From NCBI RefSeq assembly GCF_014284275.1, contig NZ_JACOFU010000004.1, positions 248,001 to 312,000 of the forward strand: DNA of 64,000 bases. The letters run 5' to 3'. The translations under genes and the position numbers were made by a program. The notes beneath the pieces are model-generated. The model did not search any database. It was not told the origin of the DNA and worked only from the letters and a program-made list of their open reading frames with translations. Source of the stretch: Affinundibacterium amnicola. GTDB taxonomy: Bacteria > Pseudomonadota > Gammaproteobacteria > Burkholderiales > Burkholderiaceae_D. Shown piece by piece: positions 38,093 to 46,130 of this stretch (position 1 is its first letter; each line of letters starts with the position of its first letter).

Positions 38093-39364
38093 ATGAAAAA
38101 CTTTTTTAAAAAAATCGTATTCGCGATGGCGGCATTGCTGACCATTAATTTGACGGCACAGGCACAAGACAAAGATGCCTTAGTCGATATCAAAAACGGC
38201 AAATTGCACGCGGTTGTGACGGGCGATGGCCCTTACACCGTGGTGTTCGAAGCTGGCTTTATCAGCGACTTGAGTGTGTGGCGTAAAGTCGCGCCCACTG
38301 TGGCGAAACAAGCACAGATTTTGGTGTATTCACGTGCTGGTGTTGGGAAGTCTCCGGCGCGTTCTCAGCCTTTAAATCTGCTTCAACATACAGAAGAATT
38401 GCAGCAATTAATCGCCGCGCTAGATCTCAAAAAACCTTTGATTCTGGTCGGTCATTCTTACGGCGGCTGGGTAGTACGTCAATTTGCTAGCGCTTATCCT
38501 CAACAAGTGGCGGGCTTGGTCTTGGTTGATCCTGCCAATGAAACCCTAGAAATCGAATTAAGAAAAATTGACGCCGCGAAAGTCACACAAGATCAACAGC
38601 GCTTCGCCGGCATGGCACCACCGTCTGCAAAAGCAGATCTAGCCTTAGTGCAAGCGATTTTTGATGAAGGCAAATTGCCGAATCAAGCTGCCTTACCAGA
38701 TGTACCGATGGCGATTCTTAGCTCGGTGCAAGAATTCAAAAACAATCCCTTCTTCCAAGAAACGGCCGTCGCTTTAAAGGTGAAACGCAATTTGCACGCC
38801 ACACTTACCGATCTCTTTTCTAATGCGACACATGTGGTGACGAACCGTAGCGGTCATCACATCCAAAATGACGAACCACACTTAGTCATTAATGCGATTG
38901 AACAAATCATTTCAGGTTTAAACATCGAAGCGCAAAAAATCGCGCGTCAACAAGCCAAACAACAAGCGCGTCAAGCGGTAATGAGCGCATTAGGACAAGC
39001 GGGAACAGAACTACAAAATCAGCAAAGTGAAGCCGCCAAAAACACCGTTTTTACAGCATTAAAGACTTCGCAGTTTTCTGAGGGCGAGATCAATCAATTG
39101 GGCTTTGATGTCATGACCAAAGGCAAACAACCGCTCATGGCTGAATTCATCTTCCGCTTTAATGTTGAGCAGTTTACGCAATCCGATAATGTGTATGACA
39201 GCCACGGCGAGGCTTTGCTAGAATTAGGTCGCTTTGCCGAAGCCAAAACGCAATTCACCAAAGCGATTAGCTTGGCGCAAGCGAATCCACAACGTAGCCC
39301 AAAAACCATCAAAGGCTATCAAGATAATTTAGCCAAGGCAGAACAAGCTTTGTTGAAGAAATAA
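38093..39364 (+). CDS. Secreted alpha/beta hydrolase with C-terminal TPR-like tail
   Basis: 423 residues. Signal peptide FFKKIVFAMAALLTINLTAQAQ (cleavage ~25), then an alpha/beta hydrolase domain (~30-285) with nucleophile Ser122 in LVGHSYGGWV, oxyanion-region FEAGF and catalytic His in NRSGHHIQNDEPHLVI. A helical linker rich in Gln and Ala follows (AQKIARQQAKQQARQAV), and the last ~60 residues look like a tetratricopeptide unit (DSHGEALLELGRFAEAKTQFTKAISLAQ). AGAGGAA lies before ATG. Followed by a BlaI/M56 pair that may regulate it or belong to the same response. Confidence 0.87.
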   Translation: MKNFFKKIVFAMAALLTINLTAQAQDKDALVDIKNGKLHAVVTGDGPYTVVFEAGFISDLSVWRKVAPTVAKQAQILVYSRAGVGKSPARSQPLNLLQHTEELQQLIAALDLKKPLILVGHSYGGWVVRQFASAYPQQVAGLVLVDPANETLEIELRKIDAAKVTQDQQRFAGMAPPSAKADLALVQAIFDEGKLPNQAALPDVPMAILSSVQEFKNNPFFQETAVALKVKRNLHATLTDLFSNATHVVTNRSGHHIQNDEPHLVINAIEQIISGLNIEAQKIARQQAKQQARQAVMSALGQAGTELQNQQSEAAKNTVFTALKTSQFSEGEINQLGFDVMTKGKQPLMAEFIFRFNVEQFTQSDNVYDSHGEALLELGRFAEAKTQFTKAISLAQANPQRSPKTIKGYQDNLAKAEQALLKK

Positions 39365-39415
39365 AGCGGCTCTCGCAAGTGACGATGGCGTCCTAGCTAC
39401 CGCAATACCAACCAA

Positions 39416-39817
39416 ATGAAAACTATGACTACAGAAAAAATTGGACTAGAAGATTTGCCTTGGCGTGAACGGCAAGTGGTGGAAGTTATTTATCGATTAC
39501 AAGAAGCCACCGCAGCGCAAATTCAAGCGCAGTTGGACGAACCGCCTAGCAACTCGGCGATACGCGCCATGCTCAGCCGCCTAGAAGAAAAAGGCGTGTT
39601 GACGCATCGTGAAGAAGGACAACGCTATTTTTATCAAGCAGTGGAAGCGAAAAACAAAGTCGCTGACTCGGCATTAAAAAAACTGGTCGGCGTTTTTTTC
39701 AATGATTCTCCTGCCAGCGCCGCAACGGCGTTGCTCGGCATGTCGGACAAATTGAGCAGTGCCGATATCGATCAATTGCAAGCCTTAATTGATAAAGCGA
39801 AGAAAGAAGGAAGATGA
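39416..39817 (+). CDS. BlaI/MecI/CopY-family repressor
   Basis: A 133-residue penicillinase-repressor family protein: winged helix at ~12-80 (LEDLPWRERQVVEVIYRLQEATAAQIQAQL, AIRAMLSRLEEKGVLTHREEGQRYFYQ) and a C-terminal dimer helix. In BlaI/BlaR systems such repressors are cut or released when the partner protease is triggered. The stop overlaps the downstream M56 gene by 4 bp, so repressor and protease are coupled. Start is ATG 39416, or ATG 39425 with equal plausibility. Confidence 0.92.
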   Translation: MKTMTTEKIGLEDLPWRERQVVEVIYRLQEATAAQIQAQLDEPPSNSAIRAMLSRLEEKGVLTHREEGQRYFYQAVEAKNKVADSALKKLVGVFFNDSPASAATALLGMSDKLSSADIDQLQALIDKAKKEGR

Positions 39818-41445
39818 ACCCCACCGCCAATTCCAGCTCATGGGAATTACTCGATCTAATCGGCATCGTCATCAAGATCAGTGTAATTCTGTTGGCGCTG
39901 CTATTGGCATTAAGTTTATTCAAGCGACAATCCGCAAGTCGCAAAGTCTTAGCCGGGCAGCTCAGCATATTGGCATTACTGAGTTTGCCTTTACTGTGGT
40001 GGCTGTTACCAAGCACACCTATCAGTTTGCCACTAGCCATCTCCGCCATCAGCGACGCCCCTCTGCTATTGCCCGACTTACCGGGCATCGCCTATATTAG
40101 TACTAGCATTAGTCAACAAGAAGAGCCTCATTTACTCAAGACCGTGCTGATCATTTATGCGGCAGTCAGTGTACTTTTGCTTTTCAAAATTCTGTTGGAT
40201 ATTCTGCGTCTCCAGCATTTATATCGCGCATCGTCGCCACTGTCGTCGAAAAACATAGACCCGCGTACAGCACAAATGTGGACGAGTAAATTGGCGCAAC
40301 TTAGTACGCACTATCAGATTCAACGCCCCGTGCAGTTGATGATTTCTGATCGCCTGCGGGCACCTGTGAGTTGGGGTCTGCTGCATCCAGTGATTTTAAT
40401 CGACCGTGCGACATTCAATCGACTAACGCAACAGGAACAAATTGAAGCCAAAGATATTCTGCGACATGAACTGGCGCACATCGCACATTACGATTGGTTA
40501 AGTTTAATCCTAGCGCGCGTGGTCGCTGCGCTGTATTGGTTTCATCCTCTGATCTGGTTAATGCTCAGGGATCTGCAATTTAATATGGAATGTGCTGCGG
40601 ATGACAAAGTGTTGAAAAGCGGTAGCAGCGCATCAAGCTATGCGCAAACCCTGATGCAAGTCTCAAAACAAGCCGATGCGCCACATGCGAGCGTCAATGC
40701 TTTAGCCGCGCGTGGCAAACCCCTGGTGGCAAGGATCATGGCAATCTTGGAACCACATCGTCAACGCGCCGCCGTCCGTAAATCAACTTGGATCGTTAGC
40801 GTAATTATCAGCATCGTGATTTTGCTGCCCTTAGCTGCCATTAATTTAACGGGCGAACAGCTACGCTGGCCGCATGCTCTGTTCACACAAACGCAGCATT
40901 TAAGCAATGGCGATTCTGGTGGAGCTGAACACGCAGATAAAAACTTGGCTGGCAACTTAGCGGCGAATGAATTAGACAAACTGCACAATCCTAATTTCAC
41001 CGCCTTAGCACTAGCCCTACGTCGCGCGGATTTTCACAATCGACATGCGCTAGAAGTCGCTTCCTTCAAACAAAGGGCAGCCATCCCGGCCCTAGTCTTA
41101 GCCTTACACGATCAACGCGCGACCGTGCGCCGTCTGGCTTTATGGGGATTGAGTGAAATGCGTTTTCAAGAAACCGCCGCGGTAATTGCGATTATGCTCA
41201 ATGATCAAGACCCGTTCGTACGGGCTGAAGCTGCGCGTGCCTTGGGTGATTTTGCACCACGTCACTGGAGCTTGAGGATCTCCGCTTTACTGCAAGACTC
41301 TCACCCTTTTGTACGCGCCAATGCCGCCCATGCACTCGGCGATCTCGCCGACAAACGCAGCCTGCCAGCACTACAAAGTAGCTTGAATGAAAGCGATCCG
41401 GCAGCACTGGCGGAAATTCAATGGGCGATTGCGGAAATGCTCTAG
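39814..41445 (+). CDS. BlaR1-type M56 metalloprotease with HEAT repeats
   Basis: 543 residues. The N-terminal half has about four transmembrane helices and the M56 zinc-protease motif ILRHELAHIAHYDW (HExxH-like HELAH, first His ~218) with downstream FNMECAADDKVL. One more membrane segment (~330-350) leads to a C-terminal domain built of HEAT/PBS-lyase repeats (from ~400: IPALVLALHDQRATVRRLALWGLSE, AVIAIMLNDQDPFVRAEAARALGDF, and so on) in place of the beta-lactam sensor of BlaR1. GAAGGAAG precedes the ATG. Likely a signal-transducing protease acting on the coupled BlaI repressor; the ligand is unknown. Confidence 0.9.
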   Translation: MNPTANSSSWELLDLIGIVIKISVILLALLLALSLFKRQSASRKVLAGQLSILALLSLPLLWWLLPSTPISLPLAISAISDAPLLLPDLPGIAYISTSISQQEEPHLLKTVLIIYAAVSVLLLFKILLDILRLQHLYRASSPLSSKNIDPRTAQMWTSKLAQLSTHYQIQRPVQLMISDRLRAPVSWGLLHPVILIDRATFNRLTQQEQIEAKDILRHELAHIAHYDWLSLILARVVAALYWFHPLIWLMLRDLQFNMECAADDKVLKSGSSASSYAQTLMQVSKQADAPHASVNALAARGKPLVARIMAILEPHRQRAAVRKSTWIVSVIISIVILLPLAAINLTGEQLRWPHALFTQTQHLSNGDSGGAEHADKNLAGNLAANELDKLHNPNFTALALALRRADFHNRHALEVASFKQRAAIPALVLALHDQRATVRRLALWGLSEMRFQETAAVIAIMLNDQDPFVRAEAARALGDFAPRHWSLRISALLQDSHPFVRANAAHALGDLADKRSLPALQSSLNESDPAALAEIQWAIAEML

Positions 41446-41582
41446 CGACTCAACGCACATTTTTAACCGCGGACTTCTATGTGAAGTCCAAGTAAATGCG
41501 AAGTAAATGCTAAGCAAGCTTGCATTCCGCATCTCAACCCGCTAAGCTTCGCGCTCTTTTTTGCTTCACCTCAGCTTGTCTG

Positions 41583-42173
41583 ATGTTTACCTCAATGCCT
41601 GCAACTGTATTAATTGTCACCGATGTATTCGGTAACACGCCCGCCATCGCTAGTTTACAACGTTACGTAGGATTGTCTTGCATCATTGCCTCACCGTTTG
41701 ACGCTGGCTATGCAACAAACAATGAGCAGCAAGCATATCAAGCCTTTTTGGCTTCAGGTGGGGTACAAGCTTTTGCAAAAAAACTCAAAACCATCGCACA
41801 AGACCAGCAGCAACTCACTCATGTGATAGGTTTTAGCGCTGGCGCCAGTGCCTGGTGGCTGGCGTGTGAAGAACTATCCCTGCAACTAGATAGCGCTACC
41901 CTCTTTTACGGATCACGGATCCGCGACCATCTAGACATCCAAAGTCATTGCGATACCCATTTCATTTTCGCCGAACATGAAAATGCTTACCAGCCTAATA
42001 TTGTCGTCAAAGAATTACGGCAACGCGGCCATCAAGCGGAAGTGGCGATTGGCTGTAAGCATGGTTTTATGAATCCATATTCCGCTGGATTTTCTTTGCG
42101 TATGCAGACGCATTACTTAGAAATTTTGGCGCAGAAATTGCATAAGCAAGAGATGCTCGCGTTCGGGACTTAA
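41583..42173 (+). CDS. Dienelactone-hydrolase-like alpha/beta hydrolase
   Basis: About 196 residues. The early TVLIVTDVFGNTPAIASL, nucleophile region VIGFSAGASAWWLA (Ser in place of the Cys of classical dienelactone hydrolases) and CKHGFMNPYSAGFS with the catalytic His match the DLH fold. Frame opens upstream at TTG 41520, but ATG 41583 or 41595 gives the usual N-terminus; no strong ribosome-binding site. Between the M56 gene and the convergent pbpC. Substrate unknown. Confidence 0.78.
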   Translation: MFTSMPATVLIVTDVFGNTPAIASLQRYVGLSCIIASPFDAGYATNNEQQAYQAFLASGGVQAFAKKLKTIAQDQQQLTHVIGFSAGASAWWLACEELSLQLDSATLFYGSRIRDHLDIQSHCDTHFIFAEHENAYQPNIVVKELRQRGHQAEVAIGCKHGFMNPYSAGFSLRMQTHYLEILAQKLHKQEMLAFGT

Positions 42174-42251
42174 AGTTGTATTTTTAGCTTAAAAACCAAT
42201 CTAACCGTGGACGCCTACACATGGTTTGCAGACTATGCCGATACCACATGA

Positions 42252-44636
42252 TTAATCCCGCTTATCCACCACAAACCCCACACTATCGACATGACCCGCA
42301 GCATCGATCACCGTAATGCTGTGCGCACCACTCGTATTGATGATAAAGCTTTGCCGCTTTTTACCATTGGCATTCTCAGTCTGTTTGCCGTCCAATAACC
42401 AATAATGTTGGCCACTGCCGCCGACGGCATCGAGACTGACGATAACATTTTGTTTGCCTGGCGCAGCGCGTAAGCGACTACCTTGATTAAGTCCCATCAA
42501 CTTAATACTGCCGACCACATTCAGTTGCGGGCAGTCGGCGCTCCATGCGACTAATCCTAATTCTTGTTTGCGTTGCGGACTAAGCCAAGCTTCCAATAGC
42601 GAAGGCCAACGCGCGACTTCGTGTTGTTGCGCTTGTGGGTTGCAAGCTGGCGTAGTGCGCAATTGTGTTTGCGGATCGATCCAGATATTTTCTAACAAGC
42701 TACGTGCACGCAGCCGATCTGGTAAAGTTGGCGGTATCGTCTCTTTCAAAATCCACGCGCTACGCTTCACATGACAATGCGTAGCGGCAGTCTGCTCAGC
42801 AGCGGTACCTAAGGGCCAACAAATTTGCGCGCTACTCACTTCTGTTGGCTGCGATTGCGGGACTTGACTACGGGGCAGTGCAAAGGCAATTTGCTGCAAT
42901 AATGGAGCGGCAACATTGGCACCGAAAAAGCCGGGGTTGGGGGTGCCATCTGGTCGCCCCACCCACACACCAAGTGTGTAACGACCACTGACACCAACCG
43001 CCCAAGCATCGCGAAAGCCATAACTAGTGCCCGTTTTCCAAGCTAAACGGACACCGCTGCCATCGTCTTCGACAAATGGTTGATCAGGATGTCCACCGGT
43101 TTCCAAAATATTGCGAATGATAAAAGCAGCGCCTGCGCTCATCATGCGCGCTTCACGCACTGGCGCATCGGGCGTAATGCGCGGCGCACCAGCCATACCC
43201 GCCATCGCCAATGACCGATACGCACCAACCAACTCTTCCAAGCTAGTACCCGCGCCGCCAAGAATCACACTCAGATTGGGGCTGGCGTCTTTCGGCAAAC
43301 GTAAACGCAAACCCGCGCTCGATAAACGTGCAGTAAAACGACTGGCACCAACACGATCTAACAGATCAACAGCAGGCACATTCAGCGATCTTTGTAGAGC
43401 CTCCGACACACTCACTGGCCCTGAAAAATTCGCTTGAAAATTACCCGGATCATATCCGCTAAAAGACTGTGGCGTATCAGCTAATAAGCTTTCAGAATGA
43501 ATCAAACCATCATCCAAAGCCATCGCATAGAGAAATGGTTTCAGGGTCGATCCGGGTGAGCGAATGCCGCGCACCATATCAACGTGGTTGAAACGACGTT
43601 CATCTGAAAAATCAGCGGAACCCGCATAGCCTAAGACTTCCATGCTTTTGTTATCCATCACCATCGCTGCCATCGACACAAAGCGCGGTAACTGACTGAC
43701 TTTATCTGCCAGCATGCGTTCCAACAAAGTCTGCACTTCGCGATCTAAAGTCGATTGCACAATCGTCGTTTCACTTCCCACTGCTTTAACTTTTTTGCGT
43801 TTTACAGCTTGCCGTAAACGCTCTGCCGCCAAAGGTGCGAGCCAAGCTAAGCGCGGTGGATTAGCACCGACCTTTTCGATCAATGCATCATCGACTTCCG
43901 CTGGCGTCCAATGCTTTAGTTGCGCCATACGCTTTAAGACTTTGTCGCGATACAACTGCGCACGCGCGGGATGGCGGTCTGGGCGCAAACGTGAAGGTGC
44001 TTGCGGCAATACCACCAACAATGCGGCTTCAGCAGCGGAAAGTTGACTAGCACTTTTTCCCAAGTAACTGCGGCTCGCCATTTCTACCCCTTCGACGATG
44101 CCACCCATCGGTGCGTGATTCAAATACAGGGTGAGAATTTCGCGTTTAGATAAGCGTATTTCCAATTGCAGTGCGCGGGCGATTTGCTGGAGTTTTCCAG
44201 ACAAACTACGTGGCACGGGTTCTAAGGCACGTGCCACTTGCATGCTCAAAGTCGAGCCACCTGAAACAATTTCTCCATGTCTTAACCATTGCCAAGCAGC
44301 ACGTGATAGTGCCAGCGGATTCACACCCGGATGCCAGTAAAACCAGCGATCTTCGTAGGTCAATAAAGCATCGAGATATTTTTCTGAAACTTTGTCCGGC
44401 GTCACTGGAAAACGCCATACCCCATCGGCATCAGGCCATGCACGTAAAGGCGTACCATCACGCGCAACGACGACCATGCCAGGCTCATCACGCGGAATTG
44501 GTGGTGGGAATATTTGGTCTAACAGGAGCAGAGCAGTCAAGATCAATGCAAGGCTGGCTCGCACTGGATGACCACGACACCAACTCATCACCTGAATGAA
44601 ACGTAATCGAATGGCAGGTGAGGAAATGAAAGACAT
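42252..44636 (-). CDS. pbpC: Penicillin-binding protein 1C
   Basis: Bifunctional peptidoglycan synthase of the PBP1C class, 794 residues. A membrane anchor is near 28-43. The glycosyltransferase domain (~60-230) has LLTYEDRWFYWHPGVNPLAL with catalytic Glu95 and GGSTLSMQVAR. The transpeptidase domain (~310-590) has Ser363 in SPGSTLKPFLYA (SxxK), RSLNVPAV (SxN) and AWKTGTSYG (KTG). A C-terminal BiPBP_C domain (~700-794) follows. All catalytic motifs intact. In E. coli the equivalent gene follows the alpha2-macroglobulin gene yfhM; no such neighbour is seen here. Confidence 0.94.
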   Translation of the reverse strand: MSFISSPAIRLRFIQVMSWCRGHPVRASLALILTALLLLDQIFPPPIPRDEPGMVVVARDGTPLRAWPDADGVWRFPVTPDKVSEKYLDALLTYEDRWFYWHPGVNPLALSRAAWQWLRHGEIVSGGSTLSMQVARALEPVPRSLSGKLQQIARALQLEIRLSKREILTLYLNHAPMGGIVEGVEMASRSYLGKSASQLSAAEAALLVVLPQAPSRLRPDRHPARAQLYRDKVLKRMAQLKHWTPAEVDDALIEKVGANPPRLAWLAPLAAERLRQAVKRKKVKAVGSETTIVQSTLDREVQTLLERMLADKVSQLPRFVSMAAMVMDNKSMEVLGYAGSADFSDERRFNHVDMVRGIRSPGSTLKPFLYAMALDDGLIHSESLLADTPQSFSGYDPGNFQANFSGPVSVSEALQRSLNVPAVDLLDRVGASRFTARLSSAGLRLRLPKDASPNLSVILGGAGTSLEELVGAYRSLAMAGMAGAPRITPDAPVREARMMSAGAAFIIRNILETGGHPDQPFVEDDGSGVRLAWKTGTSYGFRDAWAVGVSGRYTLGVWVGRPDGTPNPGFFGANVAAPLLQQIAFALPRSQVPQSQPTEVSSAQICWPLGTAAEQTAATHCHVKRSAWILKETIPPTLPDRLRARSLLENIWIDPQTQLRTTPACNPQAQQHEVARWPSLLEAWLSPQRKQELGLVAWSADCPQLNVVGSIKLMGLNQGSRLRAAPGKQNVIVSLDAVGGSGQHYWLLDGKQTENANGKKRQSFIINTSGAHSITVIDAAGHVDSVGFVVDKRD

Positions 44637-44745
44637 GAAAGCGGGTCGAAGAACTCTAGATTTATGCAGAGCACATTGTAAAAGGATTCACGATGACTGT
44701 GTTGTCTGTTCAGGTGCAAATCCTAACTTACCTGCTCCCTGAGGA

Positions 44746-45651
44746 CTAATTGGGTATGATGAATAAAGCCGGATTTTTTTCTGCCACATCACGCAACAAA
44801 TTCCACACCACCCGCACTCTTTGCAATCGATATAAATCCGTTGGCGCAACCAAACAAAACGAGCGCTCTGCATAGAAGTTGTTTTCCAAGACACGGACCA
44901 AACGTCCGTCATCCGGCACCGCGTAAGGTGGTGCCATAATCAAACCTAAGCCTAAGGCAGCGGCTTCGCATTGCGCGGCCAAGCTGGTGCAACACATGCG
45001 TCGATGTGGCGTAAAACCTAATTCACCCATATAGTTCAATCCACTACTAGCCAAGCGGTCTTGCACATAATCGACAAAGTCATGTTTGATTAAATCTGCA
45101 TGTACTTTAATCGGCGGATGCTTGGATAAATACGAAGGCGCACCGTAGATGTACATACGAAAACTGGCTAGACGCGTCACCATATAACGACCCGTGCTAG
45201 GTGGATCTAACATCACACCCAGATCAGCTTCACGATTCGCTAAGTTAGCAAAGCGCGGTAGCAATAACAAATCCACGCTCAAATCCGGATGCGCTTGTAA
45301 AAGATCGACTAAGGCAGGTGCGACCACACGCGAACCTAGAATTTCTGGCACACCCAAACGGACTATGCCTCGTACAGAAATTTGCGCACCAGTCAATTCA
45401 TCTTGCGCGGCGGTGACCGCACTTTCCATTGCTTCTGCATGCGGCAATAAAGCCAGTCCCATTTCCGTCAATTGATAGCCTTCACGACTGCGATCAAACA
45501 AGGTGGCACCGAGTTGTTCTTCTAGCCTATCAATACGTCTTGCGACTGTCGTATGCTCGACCGACAAACGTCGCGAAGTGCCTGACAAAGTCCCTGAGCG
45601 TGCCAACTCTAAGAAGAAACGCAGATCGGTCCATTCGGGCAAAGTAGTCAT
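44746..45651 (-). CDS. LysR-family transcriptional regulator
   Basis: 301 residues. The N-terminal winged helix (1-60) reads LRFFLELARSGTLSGTSRRLSVEHTTVARRIDRLEEQLGATLFDRS, followed by the periplasmic-binding-like effector domain with IVRLGVPEILGSRVVAPALVDLL. AAGGAA precedes ATG 45651. Divergent from the TonB-dependent receptor gene 480 bp away, the usual LysR-target arrangement; a 26-bp palindrome lies between them. Confidence 0.92.
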   Translation of the reverse strand: MTTLPEWTDLRFFLELARSGTLSGTSRRLSVEHTTVARRIDRLEEQLGATLFDRSREGYQLTEMGLALLPHAEAMESAVTAAQDELTGAQISVRGIVRLGVPEILGSRVVAPALVDLLQAHPDLSVDLLLLPRFANLANREADLGVMLDPPSTGRYMVTRLASFRMYIYGAPSYLSKHPPIKVHADLIKHDFVDYVQDRLASSGLNYMGELGFTPHRRMCCTSLAAQCEAAALGLGLIMAPPYAVPDDGRLVRVLENNFYAERSFCLVAPTDLYRLQRVRVVWNLLRDVAEKNPALFIIPN

Positions 45652-46130
45652 GACATTCCTTGATTATTTTCGGTTTACAGCGTTTCGCAGATAAGTTTGA
45701 GTGGAATGCGTCGATTGTGCATCAAAGCACATAAGTTTAGCAATCTGCTTCTTTTCTGCCGAAAATAGACTTTTATCAAGAGAAAAATGCGCCGTCTTAG
45801 CGCATTGATCAGTTTGTTGCGCACTTACCACGTGCGTGCACTGCACAATTTTGGGGCTATTTTTGCAAAATTCCGCTTAAATCACTTACTTTCATGCAGA
45901 AATGCAGCTTTTCGATAGCAATAAATTATCACTGTGCATTTATGCACAGTGATTGCGCAATTGCTCGTGTTTCTAAGCGCTTTGAATTCATACACACTGC
46001 AATCCGTGTTAATGCAATCGCATACCACCTGAATTAAATAAAACAGCAGTACCGCTTCGACAGGCCGCTCATTGCACTCCAATGGCAAGTAACGGTGAAC
46101 TCGAAACCATAAAAACTCTGGAGACAAATC
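45652..46130. other. Divergent LysR/TonB-receptor control region
   Basis: 479 bp without a gene, AT-rich in its middle. Contains the palindrome at 45928-45953 and a short CGTGCGTGCACTGCACA repeat-like stretch near 45832. The TonB-receptor ribosome-binding site is CTGGAG at ~46118. Confidence 0.7.
45928..45953. promoter_or_regulatory. 26-bp perfect palindrome, candidate operator
   Basis: Arms ATCACTGTGCAT and ATGCACAGTGAT separated by two bases. No U-tract follows and it lies mid-way in a divergent regulatory gap, so an operator for a dimeric regulator is more likely than a terminator. It lies ~180 bp upstream of the receptor gene. Confidence 0.6.
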
